A stretch of DNA of 64,000 nucleotides from Bradyrhizobium liaoningense (lineage in GTDB: Bacteria > Pseudomonadota > Alphaproteobacteria > Rhizobiales > Xanthobacteraceae). The stretch spans positions 1,302,001-1,366,000 of the forward strand of contig NZ_JAFCJS010000001.1 in assembly GCF_018130825.1 (NCBI RefSeq), given 5' to 3'. Under the pieces are notes generated by a model. That model ran no database searches. It was not told the origin of the DNA and worked only from the letters and a program-made list of their open reading frames with translations. A program made the position numbers and the translations under genes. Positions 38,146-48,377 of this stretch are shown in pieces (position 1 is the stretch's first letter; every line of letters starts with the position of its first letter).

Positions 38146-39213
38146 TTAGTTGAACTTCAGCTCATCAGTGCCGATCTCGGCGAGATACGGCGCAAGCATG
38201 TCCGACGTCACATCCTCGATGCGCGGCGGCGACCAGGTCGGATTGCGGTCCTTGTCGATCACGGCGGCGCGCACGCCCTCGCGGAAATCGTCGCTGCGGA
38301 AGACCTCCAGCGCGGCGCGGTATTCGCGCGCCAGGCACTCCTCCAGGCTCGACGATGTGCGCGCGAGCCGCAGCAGTTTCAGCGTCACCACCATGCCACG
38401 CGGCGATTTTTCGTTGAGCGTCTTCAGCGTCGCCTGTGCGAACTCGGAACCGTCGCGCTTCAGCGCCGCGACGATGTCCTCCATGCGGTCGAAGCCGAAC
38501 AGCGCATCGATCGCCGGCTCCTTCGCCGCGACCGGCCCTGCGGTCTCGCCGGTTGCAAAGCTGCCGATGAGCTTTCCGACCTCGGCGGCCGTCGCACCGG
38601 AGCGCAGCTTCGTCAGCGCCTCGCGCAGCTCCGGGAGTCTCGCGGACGGTACAACCCAATCGGCAAACTTCGCGTGGATCGCGTCCGGTCCGTTCATGGT
38701 CTGGCCGGTCAGACCAAAATAGGTGCCGATCTCGCCCGGCGAATGCGACAGCAGAAAAGTGCCGCCGACGTCGGGGAAGAAGCCGAGCCCGACCTCGGGC
38801 ATCGCGAGTTTCGTGCGGTCGGTTACCACGCGATGACTGGCATGCGCGGAGAGCCCGACGCCGCCGCCCATCACAATGCCGTCCATGAAGGCCACATAGG
38901 GCTTTGGGAACTTCTTGATCCGGGCATTGAGGATGTACTCCTCGCGCCACAAAATCTTGCCGAGATCACCGTTAACCTTGGAGCTTTCCCAGAGCGTGCG
39001 GATGTCACCGCCGGCACACAGGCCGCGTTCGCCGGCGCCTTCCAGCACGATCACAGCGACTGCGCGATCGGACTCGAAGCGGTCGAGCGCCTTTTCGATG
39101 TCGCGAAACATCTCCAGCGTCACGGCATTTATCGCCTTGGGACGGTTGAGCCGGATGATGCCGGCGGCGCCCTCGACGCGGGCGACCAGATCACCCTCTT
39201 CCACTCCACTCAT
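38146..39213 (-). CDS. 3-hydroxyisobutyryl-CoA hydrolase, crotonase family
   Basis: 355 residues, the long crotonase form. The oxyanion-hole motif AGERGLCAGGDIRTLWE and the second motif FMDGIVMGGGVGLSAHASHRVVTDRTKLAMPEVGLGFFPDVGGTFLLS are those of HIBCH rather than simple hydratases (Glu and Asp in EVGLGFFPD). Releases CoA from 3-hydroxyisobutyryl-CoA. Its ATG overlaps the upstream acyl-CoA dehydrogenase stop (ATGA). Confidence 0.93.
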   Translation of the reverse strand: MSGVEEGDLVARVEGAAGIIRLNRPKAINAVTLEMFRDIEKALDRFESDRAVAVIVLEGAGERGLCAGGDIRTLWESSKVNGDLGKILWREEYILNARIKKFPKPYVAFMDGIVMGGGVGLSAHASHRVVTDRTKLAMPEVGLGFFPDVGGTFLLSHSPGEIGTYFGLTGQTMNGPDAIHAKFADWVVPSARLPELREALTKLRSGATAAEVGKLIGSFATGETAGPVAAKEPAIDALFGFDRMEDIVAALKRDGSEFAQATLKTLNEKSPRGMVVTLKLLRLARTSSSLEECLAREYRAALEVFRSDDFREGVRAAVIDKDRNPTWSPPRIEDVTSDMLAPYLAEIGTDELKFN

Positions 39214-40355
39214 CGCGCGCCCTCGATCAGTTTGCGCGCCACGATGAGCCGCATGATTTCATTGGTGCCTTCGAGGATCTGGTGCACGCGCAGATCGCGC
39301 ACGATCTTCTCGATGCCGTATTCGCTGAGGTAGCCGTAGCCGCCGTGAAGCTGCAGCGCATGGTTGGCGACCTCGAAGCCGACATCGGTGCCGAAGCGTT
39401 TTGCCATCGCGCACAGCATGGTGGCGTCGGGGTCCTTGCGGTCGAGCGCCGCCGCAGCCCGCCACAGGAAGGTGCGTGCGGCCTCGAGCTCGATCGCCAT
39501 GTCGGCAAGCTTGAATTGCAGCGCCTGGAATTCGTCGAGCCGTTTTCCAAAGGCCTTGCGCTCCTTCATGTAGGCGCGCGCCTTGTCGAGCGCGGTCTGC
39601 GCGCCGCCGAGCGAGCACGCCGTGATGTTGAGGCGACCGCCGTCGAGGCCGGCCATCGCAATCTTGAAGCCTGCGCCCTCCTCGCTCAAGCGATTGGCGA
39701 CAGGCACGCGGGCGTTCTCGAACATCACAGCGCGGGTCGGCTGCGCGTTCCAGCCCATCTTGCGCTCGTTGGCGCCAAAGGAAACGCCAGGCGTCTTGCC
39801 ATCGATGACAAGGGTCGAGATGCCGCCCGGACCATCGCCGCCGGTCCGCACCATCGCCACCAAGAGATCCGTGCCGCCGGCGCCGGAGATGAACTGCTTC
39901 TGGCCGTTGAGGAGGTAATGGTCGCCGTCCCGCACCGCGCGGGTGCGCAGGGCCGCCGCGTCCGAGCCCGCGCCCGGCTCGGTCAGACAGTAGCTTGCGA
40001 TCAGCTCCATGGTGCAGAGTTTTGGCAGCCATTGATGGCGCTGGGTGTCGCTGCCGAAGGCATCGATCATCCAGCTCGCCATGTTGTGAATGGAGATGAA
40101 GGCCGAGGTGGTCGGGCAGCCCGTCGCCAGCGCTTCAAAAATCAGCGCCGCATCGAACCGCGTCATGGCCGAGCCGCCGACATCCTCGCGGATGTAGATG
40201 CCGCCCATGCCGAGCGTCGCCGCCTCGCGCATGACGTCGACGGGGAAATGCTTCTCCTCGTCCCAGCGCAACGCGTGCGGCGCGATCTTCTCCGCCGCAA
40301 ACGCCAACGCCATGTCGCGAACCGCGACCTGATCCTCGTTCAGAGCGAACTGCAT
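39210..40355 (-). CDS. Acyl-CoA dehydrogenase, probably isobutyryl-CoA
   Basis: 381 codons from ATG 40353-40355. FAD-binding LTEPGAGSDAAALRTRA and KQFISGAGGTDLLVAM, and the C-terminal LHGGYGYLSEYGIEKIVRDLRVHQILEGTNEIMR with the catalytic-type Glu in LEGTNEI. Substrate inferred from neighbours: isobutyryl-CoA to methacrylyl-CoA, the step before hydration and HIBCH in the valine path. The extra upstream codons of the longer frame come from a palindromic repeat. Confidence 0.92.
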   Translation of the reverse strand: MQFALNEDQVAVRDMALAFAAEKIAPHALRWDEEKHFPVDVMREAATLGMGGIYIREDVGGSAMTRFDAALIFEALATGCPTTSAFISIHNMASWMIDAFGSDTQRHQWLPKLCTMELIASYCLTEPGAGSDAAALRTRAVRDGDHYLLNGQKQFISGAGGTDLLVAMVRTGGDGPGGISTLVIDGKTPGVSFGANERKMGWNAQPTRAVMFENARVPVANRLSEEGAGFKIAMAGLDGGRLNITACSLGGAQTALDKARAYMKERKAFGKRLDEFQALQFKLADMAIELEAARTFLWRAAAALDRKDPDATMLCAMAKRFGTDVGFEVANHALQLHGGYGYLSEYGIEKIVRDLRVHQILEGTNEIMRLIVARKLIEGAR

Positions 40356-40375
40356 GCTGGGCTCCTCACCTTCCT

Positions 40376-40461
40376 CGTCATTGCGAGGAGCGAAGCGACG
40401 AAGCAATCCGGACTGTCTCTGCGGAAAGATACTGGATTGCTTCGCTACGCTCGCAATGACG
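40376..40461. repeat. Palindromic repeat, CGTCATTGCGAG family, copy 2
   Basis: The same perfect 12-base arms as at 3782: CGTCATTGCGAG (40376-40387) and CTCGCAATGACG (40450-40461), with inner GAAGCAATCC and GGATTGCTTC. It sits between mmsA and the acyl-CoA dehydrogenase gene. Confidence 0.9.
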
Positions 40462-40476
40462 GGCTGGGCAACAGCC

Positions 40477-41973
<1,497 letters not shown>

Positions 41974-42012
41974 GGGATGGTCTCCTTCAGGCCGAGCGTG
42001 GTCGCTTTGACA

Positions 42013-42041
42013 AATCCTATTGACCTGCATTTTATAGGATT
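42013..42041. promoter_or_regulatory. Candidate LysR operator between mmsA and its divergent regulator
   Basis: AATCCTAT (42013-42020) and ATAGGATT (42034-42041) are perfect complements around 13 bases, in the 81-base gap between the divergent starts. It is the only symmetric element there. Confidence 0.6.
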
Positions 42042-42054
42042 CAAGTCTGAGATA

Positions 42055-42990
42055 ATGCACCATAGATGTGCGAAAATGCTGGATCAAGGTCACATCGACT
42101 GGGACGACTTTCGCTTCGTGCTGGCCATCGTGCGGGGCGGCTCGGTGTCGGCTGCGGCAAAACAGCTCGGCGTCGACCATGCCACCGTGATCCGCCGCGT
42201 CGACCGGCTGGAAAAGCACCTCTCGGCCAAGCTGTTTGACCGACGCAAGACCGGCTACCTCCTCACCGAGGCCGGCCAGCGCGTCGCCGACAGCGCCGAA
42301 GCCATGGAATCGACCATCGTCGCCAACCAGGAGCAGGTCGGCGGCTCCGTGGCCCGGCTGACCGGGACGGTGCGGATCGGCGCCCCTGATGGCTTCGGCA
42401 CCGCGTTCCTGGCACCGCGGCTGGCGCCGTTCGCCGACCGCTATCCCGACCTCGATCTGCAACTTGTGGCTACCGCGCGGCTGTTCAGCCTCTCCAAGCG
42501 CGAGGCCGACATCGCGATCAGCCTGACCATGCCGAAGGAAGGCCGCATCGTCGGCCGCAAGCTGCTCGACTACCGCCTCGGCCTCTATGCCGCCCCCGCC
42601 TATCTCGACCGCTTCCCAAAAATCGCCTCACGGCAGGATTTGGTGCAGCACCGCTTCGTCGGCTACATCGAGGAGCTCTTGTTCACGCCGGAACTCGACT
42701 ATCTGCCGCAGGTGTCGCCGCGGATCTCCGCGCGCTTTCGCAGCGCCAATCTGATCGCGCAGCTCAACGCCACCCTCTCCGGTTTCGGCATCGCCGTGCT
42801 GCCGCATTTCATGGCGAGCGATTATCCGCAACTGGTGGCCGTGCTGCCGGACGAGATCTCGATCACGCGGACGTTCTGGATGCTGATGCACGCCGACAGC
42901 AAGGACCTGGCGCGGATCAGGGCCGTGGCGGATTACATCTCCGAAATCGTGGAGCGGGACCGGGCGCTGTTTGCGGGGCGGACCTCGTAG
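42055..42990 (+). CDS. LysR-family regulator, divergent from mmsA
   Basis: 311 residues from ATG 42055; ATG 42076 is a shorter alternative, and the frame open from 41977 would run through the operator. Winged HTH HIDWDDFRFVLAIVRGGSVSAAAKQLGVDHATVIRRVDRLEK, then a LysR substrate domain. The HID-WDDFRFVLAI opening is typical of the group adjacent to mmsA in alphaproteobacteria, so it probably controls valine catabolism. Its TAG stop (42988-42990) lies inside the palindromic repeat that starts at 42987. Confidence 0.9.
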   Translation: MHHRCAKMLDQGHIDWDDFRFVLAIVRGGSVSAAAKQLGVDHATVIRRVDRLEKHLSAKLFDRRKTGYLLTEAGQRVADSAEAMESTIVANQEQVGGSVARLTGTVRIGAPDGFGTAFLAPRLAPFADRYPDLDLQLVATARLFSLSKREADIAISLTMPKEGRIVGRKLLDYRLGLYAAPAYLDRFPKIASRQDLVQHRFVGYIEELLFTPELDYLPQVSPRISARFRSANLIAQLNATLSGFGIAVLPHFMASDYPQLVAVLPDEISITRTFWMLMHADSKDLARIRAVADYISEIVERDRALFAGRTS

Positions 42991-43074
42991 GGTGGGTTAG
43001 CGAAGCGTAACCCACCATCGTTCATGCCGCGACGACAGAAGTGGTGGGTTACGCCTTCGGCTAACCCACCCTAC
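42987..43074. repeat. Palindromic repeat, GTAGGGTGG family, copy 4
   Basis: Perfect 15-base arms GTAGGGTGGGTTAGC (42987-43001) and its complement (43060-43074), with inner GCGTAACCCACC and GGTGGGTTACGC. Its first arm supplies the stop codon of the LysR gene. Confidence 0.9.
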
Positions 43075-43093
43075 GCATTCAACGGCATCTCGC

Positions 43094-43714
43094 CTAATTC
43101 TGCTTCTTCTTCGCCGGTGCAGCCTTCGCAGGCTCGCGCTTGGCGCCGCCCAGCGCGCTGTCCTTGCCCGCCTTCAGCACCTCGTCCGACAATTCGCTGG
43201 AGCCGGCGATGCGCGCCAGCAGCATGGTGCCGGCCATCGTCGCGAGCGTCGCGATCGCCTGCTTGCGAGCGGCCTTGCGCGGCACGTTCGGGATGTAATC
43301 GGTCATCATCTCGATCATCTCGTCGAGCTTGCCGGCAAACGCCTTTCGCGTCTTCGGGCTCTCGCGGGCGATCTCGGCACCGAGCGCAGGGATCGAGCAG
43401 CCATGGCCGGGATTGTCGCGGTGCAGCGTCGAGAGATAGGCCTCCGTGATCAGCGCCAGCCGCTTCTCGGGCGAGGCCTCGCCGGTGATCTTGCGCCAAT
43501 GGTCCATCGAGCGGTCCATGGCGTAGGCAAAGGCCTCGATCACCAGCGCCTCGCGGGAATCGAAATGCGCATAGAAACCGCCATGGGTCAGGCCCGCCTC
43601 CTTCATGAGGTCGGCGACGCCGATTCCGTGCGCGCCCTTTTCGCGCAGCCGCACCGAGGCCTTCTTCACGATCCGGTCGTGGGTTTCCTGCTTGTGTTCC
43701 CGGGAATAGCGCAT
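43094..43714 (-). CDS. TetR-family regulator
   Basis: 206 residues. HTH at about 28-50: GIGVADLMKEAGLTHGGFYAHFDSREALV, the standard TetR recognition helix. The ligand domain is variable, and the C-terminal tail is Lys/Ala-rich and probably disordered. It lies beside a PaaI thioesterase, a hydratase and a thiolase, so fatty acyl-CoA or aromatic-acid control is plausible. A perfect 12-bp palindrome (43770-43781) lies 56 bases upstream of its start. Confidence 0.9.
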   Translation of the reverse strand: MRYSREHKQETHDRIVKKASVRLREKGAHGIGVADLMKEAGLTHGGFYAHFDSREALVIEAFAYAMDRSMDHWRKITGEASPEKRLALITEAYLSTLHRDNPGHGCSIPALGAEIARESPKTRKAFAGKLDEMIEMMTDYIPNVPRKAARKQAIATLATMAGTMLLARIAGSSELSDEVLKAGKDSALGGAKREPAKAAPAKKKQN

Positions 43715-43769
43715 GGACGTCTCATTGAATGTCGAAGATCATCTCATAACACAGAAATGGACCAGGCGG

Positions 43770-43781
43770 TGAATTAATTCA
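43770..43781. promoter_or_regulatory. Perfect palindrome TGAATTAATTCA upstream of tetR
   Basis: A 12-bp perfect palindrome 56 bases upstream of the TetR start and 4 bases from the thioesterase stop. Candidate autoregulatory site. Confidence 0.45.
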
Positions 43782-43784
43782 TGT

Positions 43785-44312
43785 TCAGACATTGCCGATC
43801 ATGGAAAAGGTTGCAGTTGCATGGACCGCGAGCGCACCCTTGCCGTCGCGAACGAAACCCTCGGTATAGCTGGTCTGGCGTCCCAGCTTGATGATCTTGC
43901 CTTCGGCCGAGATCAGCCCGGAACGCACCGACAGCGGGCGCAGGAAGGTCATTTTCAGGTCGAGGGTCACGGACGACTGCCCCGCCTCCAGCCGCGTCGA
44001 AATCGCGCAGCCCATGGCCGTGTCGATAAGCGCCGCGGCGGTCGCGCCGTGCAGCAGGCCGATGGTGTTTTCGAGATCCTCGCGCGGCTCCAGTTCCATG
44101 ACGATCCGGCCCGGCTCGACCACCGCCATGGTGAAACCGATCAGCTTGGCGAAGGGCGGCGGCGGCAGCCGGCCGTCGCGGATGCCCAGCATGGCGTCCA
44201 TGCCTGACAGGCCCATGGCCACTTTCGCGACCGGCGCAGGGACCTGCCAGTCCACCACGCGCTCGCGCCGCTGCGCGGGCGAAAACAGGTCGAGTTGATC
44301 GTTGTCGGTCAT
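43785..44312 (-). CDS. PaaI-type hotdog thioesterase
   Basis: 175 residues. The hotdog core GLLHGATAAALIDTAMGCAISTRLEAGQSSVTLDLKMTFLRPL matches the PaaI/YbgC-like group (LHGG-like helix start, Asp in the following helix). An extra N-terminal 40 residues (LFSPAQRRERVVDWQVPAP) is not in the minimal PaaI fold. Hydrolyses acyl-CoA or aryl-CoA; substrate unknown. Confidence 0.88.
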   Translation of the reverse strand: MTDNDQLDLFSPAQRRERVVDWQVPAPVAKVAMGLSGMDAMLGIRDGRLPPPPFAKLIGFTMAVVEPGRIVMELEPREDLENTIGLLHGATAAALIDTAMGCAISTRLEAGQSSVTLDLKMTFLRPLSVRSGLISAEGKIIKLGRQTSYTEGFVRDGKGALAVHATATFSMIGNV

Positions 44313-44326
44313 GGGGGCGCCTCTTT

Positions 44327-44344
44327 GTATGATCTATATCATAC
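44327..44344. promoter_or_regulatory. Inverted repeat in the divergent paaI / enoyl-CoA hydratase promoter
   Basis: GTATGAT-ctat-ATCATAC, perfect 7-base arms, 15 bases from the thioesterase start and 126 bases from the hydratase start. It shares the ATGAT/ATCAT core with CATCATATGATG at 45478-45489 upstream of the thiolase gene. Candidate TetR-type operator. Confidence 0.55.
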
Positions 44345-44469
44345 TATGCCACGGACTTCACCCTGGCAACTCTCCGCCCCCACCCGCTTGACAAGCAGGA
44401 CGTTTCGGCTCGGAAGTAACGTCGACCGGCGCGCCTCGCGCCCGTCCACGAAACCTTCGAGACTCAACG

Positions 44470-45240
44470 ATGGAAATGCTCAATAACCACTGCGGCGTGA
44501 CGCGCGATGCGCGCGGCGTCGTTCATGTCGCGATCTGCAACGCCGGCGCGCTGAATATCCTGGGCTCGCCCGTGACCGACGCGGTGCGCGAAGGTCTGCG
44601 GAAGCTAGCGGCCGATCGCAGCATCCGCGTCGTGGTGCTGCGCGGCCAGAGCGAGAAGAGCATGATCGGCGGCGCCGACATCAAGGAGATGGCGAAGCTC
44701 GATCAAAAATCGGCCGAAGCCTTCATCAGCCGCCTGCGCGATCTCTGCGAGGCCGTGCGCCAGTTCCCGGCGCCGGTGATCGCGCGCATGCCCGGCTGGT
44801 GCCTCGGCGGCGGGCTGGAGGTCGCAGCCGCCTGCGATTTCCGCATCGCTGCGCATGATGCCCATTTCGGCATGCCGGAGGTCCGCGTCGGCATCCCCTC
44901 GGTGATCCACGCCGCGCTGCTGCCGCGCCTGATCGGCTCGGCTCGCGCGCGCTGGCTGGTGATGACGGCGGAGAACATCGACGCAGCCACCGCGCTGGCC
45001 TGGGGGCTGGTCGACAAGGTCGCCCCCGAGGGTGGCCTTGATGCGGAGATCGAGCATCTCGTGACCGCGCTGCTCGAATGCGGCCCCGAGGCGCTGCGCT
45101 CGCAGAAGGCCCTGCTCCGCCAATGGGAGGAGCTGCCGCTGACGGAGTCGGTGAATTTGAGCGTGAAAGTGTTCGGCGAGTCGTTCCTGACGGACGAGCC
45201 GACGCGGCTGATGCAGGCGTTTGTCAACCGGAAGCGGTAG
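44470..45240 (+). CDS. Enoyl-CoA hydratase/isomerase (crotonase family)
   Basis: 256 residues. The oxyanion hole is in SMIGGADIKEMAK and PVIARMPGWCLGGGLEVAAACDFRIAA, then HFGMPEVRVGIPSVIHAALLPRLIG. One of the usual two catalytic Glu positions (the PExxLGIxP segment) reads PEVRVGIPSV, so Glu is kept. Acts on short or medium enoyl-CoA. Two Mets lie 6 bases apart at the start. Confidence 0.9.
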   Translation: MEMLNNHCGVTRDARGVVHVAICNAGALNILGSPVTDAVREGLRKLAADRSIRVVVLRGQSEKSMIGGADIKEMAKLDQKSAEAFISRLRDLCEAVRQFPAPVIARMPGWCLGGGLEVAAACDFRIAAHDAHFGMPEVRVGIPSVIHAALLPRLIGSARARWLVMTAENIDAATALAWGLVDKVAPEGGLDAEIEHLVTALLECGPEALRSQKALLRQWEELPLTESVNLSVKVFGESFLTDEPTRLMQAFVNRKR

Positions 45241-45281
45241 GAGCGCTAGCTGAGTTAGGCTCTCTCCACTCCAAAGGTGTC

Positions 45282-45384
45282 ATGCCCCGGCTTGACCGGG
45301 GCATCCAGTACGCCGCGGCCTCTCGGCTCAATCACAGCCGTCTCTGGAATACTGGATCGCCCGCCTTCGCGGGCGATGACAGTG
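45282..45384. repeat. Palindromic repeat, GCCCCGGcttgaCCGGGGC family, copy 2
   Basis: GCCCCGG-cttga-CCGGGGC hairpin at the left end. The 39 bases 45282-45320 repeat 27783-27821 exactly in the other orientation. The right end is GCCCGCCTTCGCGGGCG. Confidence 0.87.
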
Positions 45385-45477
45385 TGCTGTGGGCAGCACC
45401 TCCCCCAATCGCACGACCAAATCTCATGCGAACCGCAAGATTTTCTCATCCCAGCCGCAGTTGCATTTTTTGCGCCG

Positions 45478-45489
45478 CATCATATGATG
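45478..45489. promoter_or_regulatory. Perfect palindrome CATCATATGATG upstream of the thiolase gene
   Basis: 12-bp palindrome ending 37 bases before the thiolase ATG. Its core resembles the inverted repeat at 44327-44344. Confidence 0.45.
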
Positions 45490-45526
45490 ACCATAATCTT
45501 ACCCGTCATCGCCAGGGAGCCCCGTC

Positions 45527-46723
45527 ATGGCCGAAGCCGCCGATCCCGTCGTCATCGTCTCCGCCGCCCGCACCCCGCTCGGCCGCTTCATGGGCGAATT
45601 GTCGCCGCTCCCCGCACACAAGCTTGGCTCGCACGTGATCGGCGCGGCGCTGGAACGCGCAACACTCGCACCCGAGAAGGTGGACGAGGTCTTCATGGGA
45701 TGCGTGCTGCCGGCCGGACTAGGCCAGGCGCCGGCGCGCCAGGCCGCACGTAGCGCCGGACTGCCAGACGCCACTGGCGCCACCACGGTCAACAAGGTCT
45801 GCGGCTCCGGCATGAAGGCGACCATGCTGGCGCACGACATCATCCGTGCCGGCTCGGCCGAGATCGTCGTTTCCGGCGGCATGGAGAGCATGAGCAACGC
45901 GCCCTATCTGCTGGCCAAGGCGCGCGGCGGCTATCGCGTGGGCCACGACCGCATCATCGATCACATGATGATGGACGGTCTGGAAGACGCCTATGAGACC
46001 GGCCGCTCGATGGGCGATTTCGGCGAAGCGACCGCGGAGGCCTATCAGTTCACCCGCAAGGACCAGGACGCCTATGCGATGGAAACGCTGAGCCGCGCGC
46101 GCAAGGCGGTCGAGGGCGGCGCGTTCAAGGCCGAGATCGCGCCGATCACGCTGACCGAGAAGGCCGGCCCGCGCATCATCGCCAACGACGAGCATCCGCT
46201 GAAGGTCGACCCCGCAAAGATCCCCGGGCTGAAGCCGGCGTTCCGCGCCAACGGCACGATCACCCCGGCGGCCTCCTCCGCCAATGCCGACGGCGCCGCC
46301 GCGCTGGTGCTGACGAAGCGCTCGCTTGCCGATCGGAGCGGTCTGCCCGTGCTGGCGGAGATCAAGGGCCACGCCACCCACAGCCAGGAGCCGCAATGGT
46401 TCACGACGGCGCCGATCCCGGCGATCCGCAAGCTGCTGGACAAGGTCGGCTGGAGCGCTGATGATGTCGACCTGTTCGAGATCAACGAGGCTTTTGCCGT
46501 GGTGGCGATGGCTGCGCAACGCGACCTCGGCATTCCCCGGGACAAGCTGAACGTCAACGGCGGCGCTTGCGCGCTCGGCCATCCCATCGGCGCCACCGGC
46601 GCGCGGCTGATCGTGACGCTGCTGCATGCGCTGGAAACGCAAAACCTCAGGCGCGGCATCGCGGCGCTCTGCATCGGCGGCGGCGAAGCCACGGCGATCG
46701 CGGTGGAGCGTCTGGCGCATTAG
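45527..46723 (+). CDS. Acetyl-CoA C-acetyltransferase (thiolase)
   Basis: 398 residues, AGGGAG 8 bases upstream of the ATG. The nucleophile Cys92 is in NKVCGSGMKA, the second triad is in INEAFA and GGACALGHPIGATGAR, and the final Cys in LCIGGGEATA. Joins or splits acetyl-CoA with an acyl-CoA, in the last step of beta-oxidation or the first of acetoacetyl-CoA formation. Confidence 0.95.
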   Translation: MAEAADPVVIVSAARTPLGRFMGELSPLPAHKLGSHVIGAALERATLAPEKVDEVFMGCVLPAGLGQAPARQAARSAGLPDATGATTVNKVCGSGMKATMLAHDIIRAGSAEIVVSGGMESMSNAPYLLAKARGGYRVGHDRIIDHMMMDGLEDAYETGRSMGDFGEATAEAYQFTRKDQDAYAMETLSRARKAVEGGAFKAEIAPITLTEKAGPRIIANDEHPLKVDPAKIPGLKPAFRANGTITPAASSANADGAAALVLTKRSLADRSGLPVLAEIKGHATHSQEPQWFTTAPIPAIRKLLDKVGWSADDVDLFEINEAFAVVAMAAQRDLGIPRDKLNVNGGACALGHPIGATGARLIVTLLHALETQNLRRGIAALCIGGGEATAIAVERLAH

Positions 46724-46833
46724 CGCCAATGTCCGAAATTGAGGGAACTCTGTCATTTCAGACTTCCGTCAACTGTGCCAGATAACAAGGATGACGCGGG
46801 TCCCGTGGGGCTCGCCAACACGATCGAGGCCCA

Positions 46834-48129
46834 ATGATTTCGAACTGGCTCGCGGCAGCACTGTCCCGCCGCAATATCCATTATGGCTGGGTGATGGTCG
46901 GCGTAACCTTCCTCGCCGCGCTGATCAGCGCCGGCACGGTCGGCGCGCCCGGCGTGTTCATCGTTCCCCTGCAGAAGGAGTTCGGCTGGAGCACGGCGCA
47001 GATTTCCTCCGCGCTATCGATCCGCTTCATCCTGTTCGGGCTGATGGCGCCGTTCGCCGCCGCCCTGCTCAACCGCTACGGCCTGCGCAACGTCACGCTG
47101 ACGGCGCAGCTCATCGTGGTCTCGGCGCTGGTGCTCTCGCTCGGCATGACCGAGATCTGGCAGCTCATCGCGCTGTGGGGCGTCGTGATCGGCATCGGCA
47201 CCGGCATGACCGCGCTGGTGCTGGGCGCGACTATCGCGACGCGCTGGTTCGCGGCCCGGCGCGGCCTCGTCGTCGGCATCATGACCGCGAGCGTCGCCAC
47301 CGGCCAGCTCGTGTTCCTGCCGCTGCTGGCCAGCCTCACCGAACGTTTCGGCTGGCGGCTGGCGCTCGGCTTCGTCTGCATCATGCTCGGTGTCTCCGCG
47401 CTGGCCGTGCTGCTCGCGATGCGCGACCGGCCGAGCGATGTCGGCCTGCGCCCCTTCGGCGACGAGGGCACCGAGCCCCTGCCCGCCCCGCCGGTGAGCC
47501 ACGGCTCGATCACGGCGGTGGCGCTCGGCACGCTGCGTGACGCCTCGAAGTCGACCGCGTTCTGGATCCTGTTTGCGACCTTCTTCGTCTGCGGCGCCTC
47601 GACCAACGGCCTCGTGCAGGTACACCTGATCCCGATGTGCCTCGATTTCGGGATCCCGCAGGTACAGGCCGCGAGCCTGCTGGCCGCGATGGGCATCTTC
47701 GACTTCTTCGGCACCATCATGTCGGGCTGGCTGTCGGACCGCTACGACAATCGCTGGCTCTTGTTCTGGTACTACGGCCTGCGCGGGCTCTCGCTGATCT
47801 TCCTGCCCTTCAGCGATTTCTCGTTCTATGGGCTCTCGATCTTCGCGATGTTCTACGGGCTCGACTGGATCGCGACGGTGCCGCCGACGGTGCGCCTCAC
47901 CGCGCAGAAGTTCGGACCCGAGCGCGCCAACCTCGTGTTCGGCTGGATCTTCGCCGGCCACCAGCTCGGCGCCGGCGCGGCCGCGTTCGGCGCCGGCTTC
48001 TCGCGGACGGTCTATCAGAGCTATCTGCCCGCCTTCTTCATTGCGGGGGCGCTCTGCGTGTTCGCCGCGCTGATTGTGCTGGCGCTGTCGCGGCAGCCGA
48101 AGGCCGAGCCGAAGCCAGCGATGGCCTAA
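46834..48129 (+). CDS. MFS transporter, monocarboxylate/oxalate-carrier-like
   Basis: 431 residues, about 12 helices. RRNIHYGWVMVGVTFLAALISAGTVGAPGVFIVPLQKEFGWSTAQISSALS is the characteristic first loop of the MCT/OxlT group, and SGWLSDRYDNRWLLFWYYG is motif A of the second half. The substrate is likely a small carboxylate. It abuts the minus-strand porin remnant; their 3' ends overlap by 4 bases. Confidence 0.9.
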   Translation: MISNWLAAALSRRNIHYGWVMVGVTFLAALISAGTVGAPGVFIVPLQKEFGWSTAQISSALSIRFILFGLMAPFAAALLNRYGLRNVTLTAQLIVVSALVLSLGMTEIWQLIALWGVVIGIGTGMTALVLGATIATRWFAARRGLVVGIMTASVATGQLVFLPLLASLTERFGWRLALGFVCIMLGVSALAVLLAMRDRPSDVGLRPFGDEGTEPLPAPPVSHGSITAVALGTLRDASKSTAFWILFATFFVCGASTNGLVQVHLIPMCLDFGIPQVQAASLLAAMGIFDFFGTIMSGWLSDRYDNRWLLFWYYGLRGLSLIFLPFSDFSFYGLSIFAMFYGLDWIATVPPTVRLTAQKFGPERANLVFGWIFAGHQLGAGAAAFGAGFSRTVYQSYLPAFFIAGALCVFAALIVLALSRQPKAEPKPAMA

Positions 48130-48377
48130 TACCGGATCGTGGTGGTGACGCCGAACACTGCGGCGTCACCGATCCGCGAAACGCCTATCGGATCGTTCGG
48201 GTTCGGGACGCCGCCCGAAGGACGGAACACGTACTGGAAGTAAGGCGCGATCAGCCAGCCCGGCTTGATATGCGCCTCGTAGATCATCTCGATCAGGGTC
48301 TCGTTGCTGCGCACCGGACCCTGGACGCCGGTGTAGACATTCGTGTCGATGTCGAGATTGCGCGCGGTGTTCGAGAT
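48126..48377 (-). pseudogene. C-terminal remnant of an OprB-type carbohydrate porin
   Basis: About 83 codons: ISNTARNLDIDTNVYTG, then ETLIEMIYEAHIKPGWLIAPYFQYVFRPSGGVPNPNDPIG and the barrel-closing AAVFGVTTTIRY with terminal aromatic. This is the last part of an OprB barrel (normally over 400 residues). No start, signal peptide or N-terminal barrel is left; upstream DNA abruptly becomes the EF-hand gene at about 48376-48380. Confidence 0.8.
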
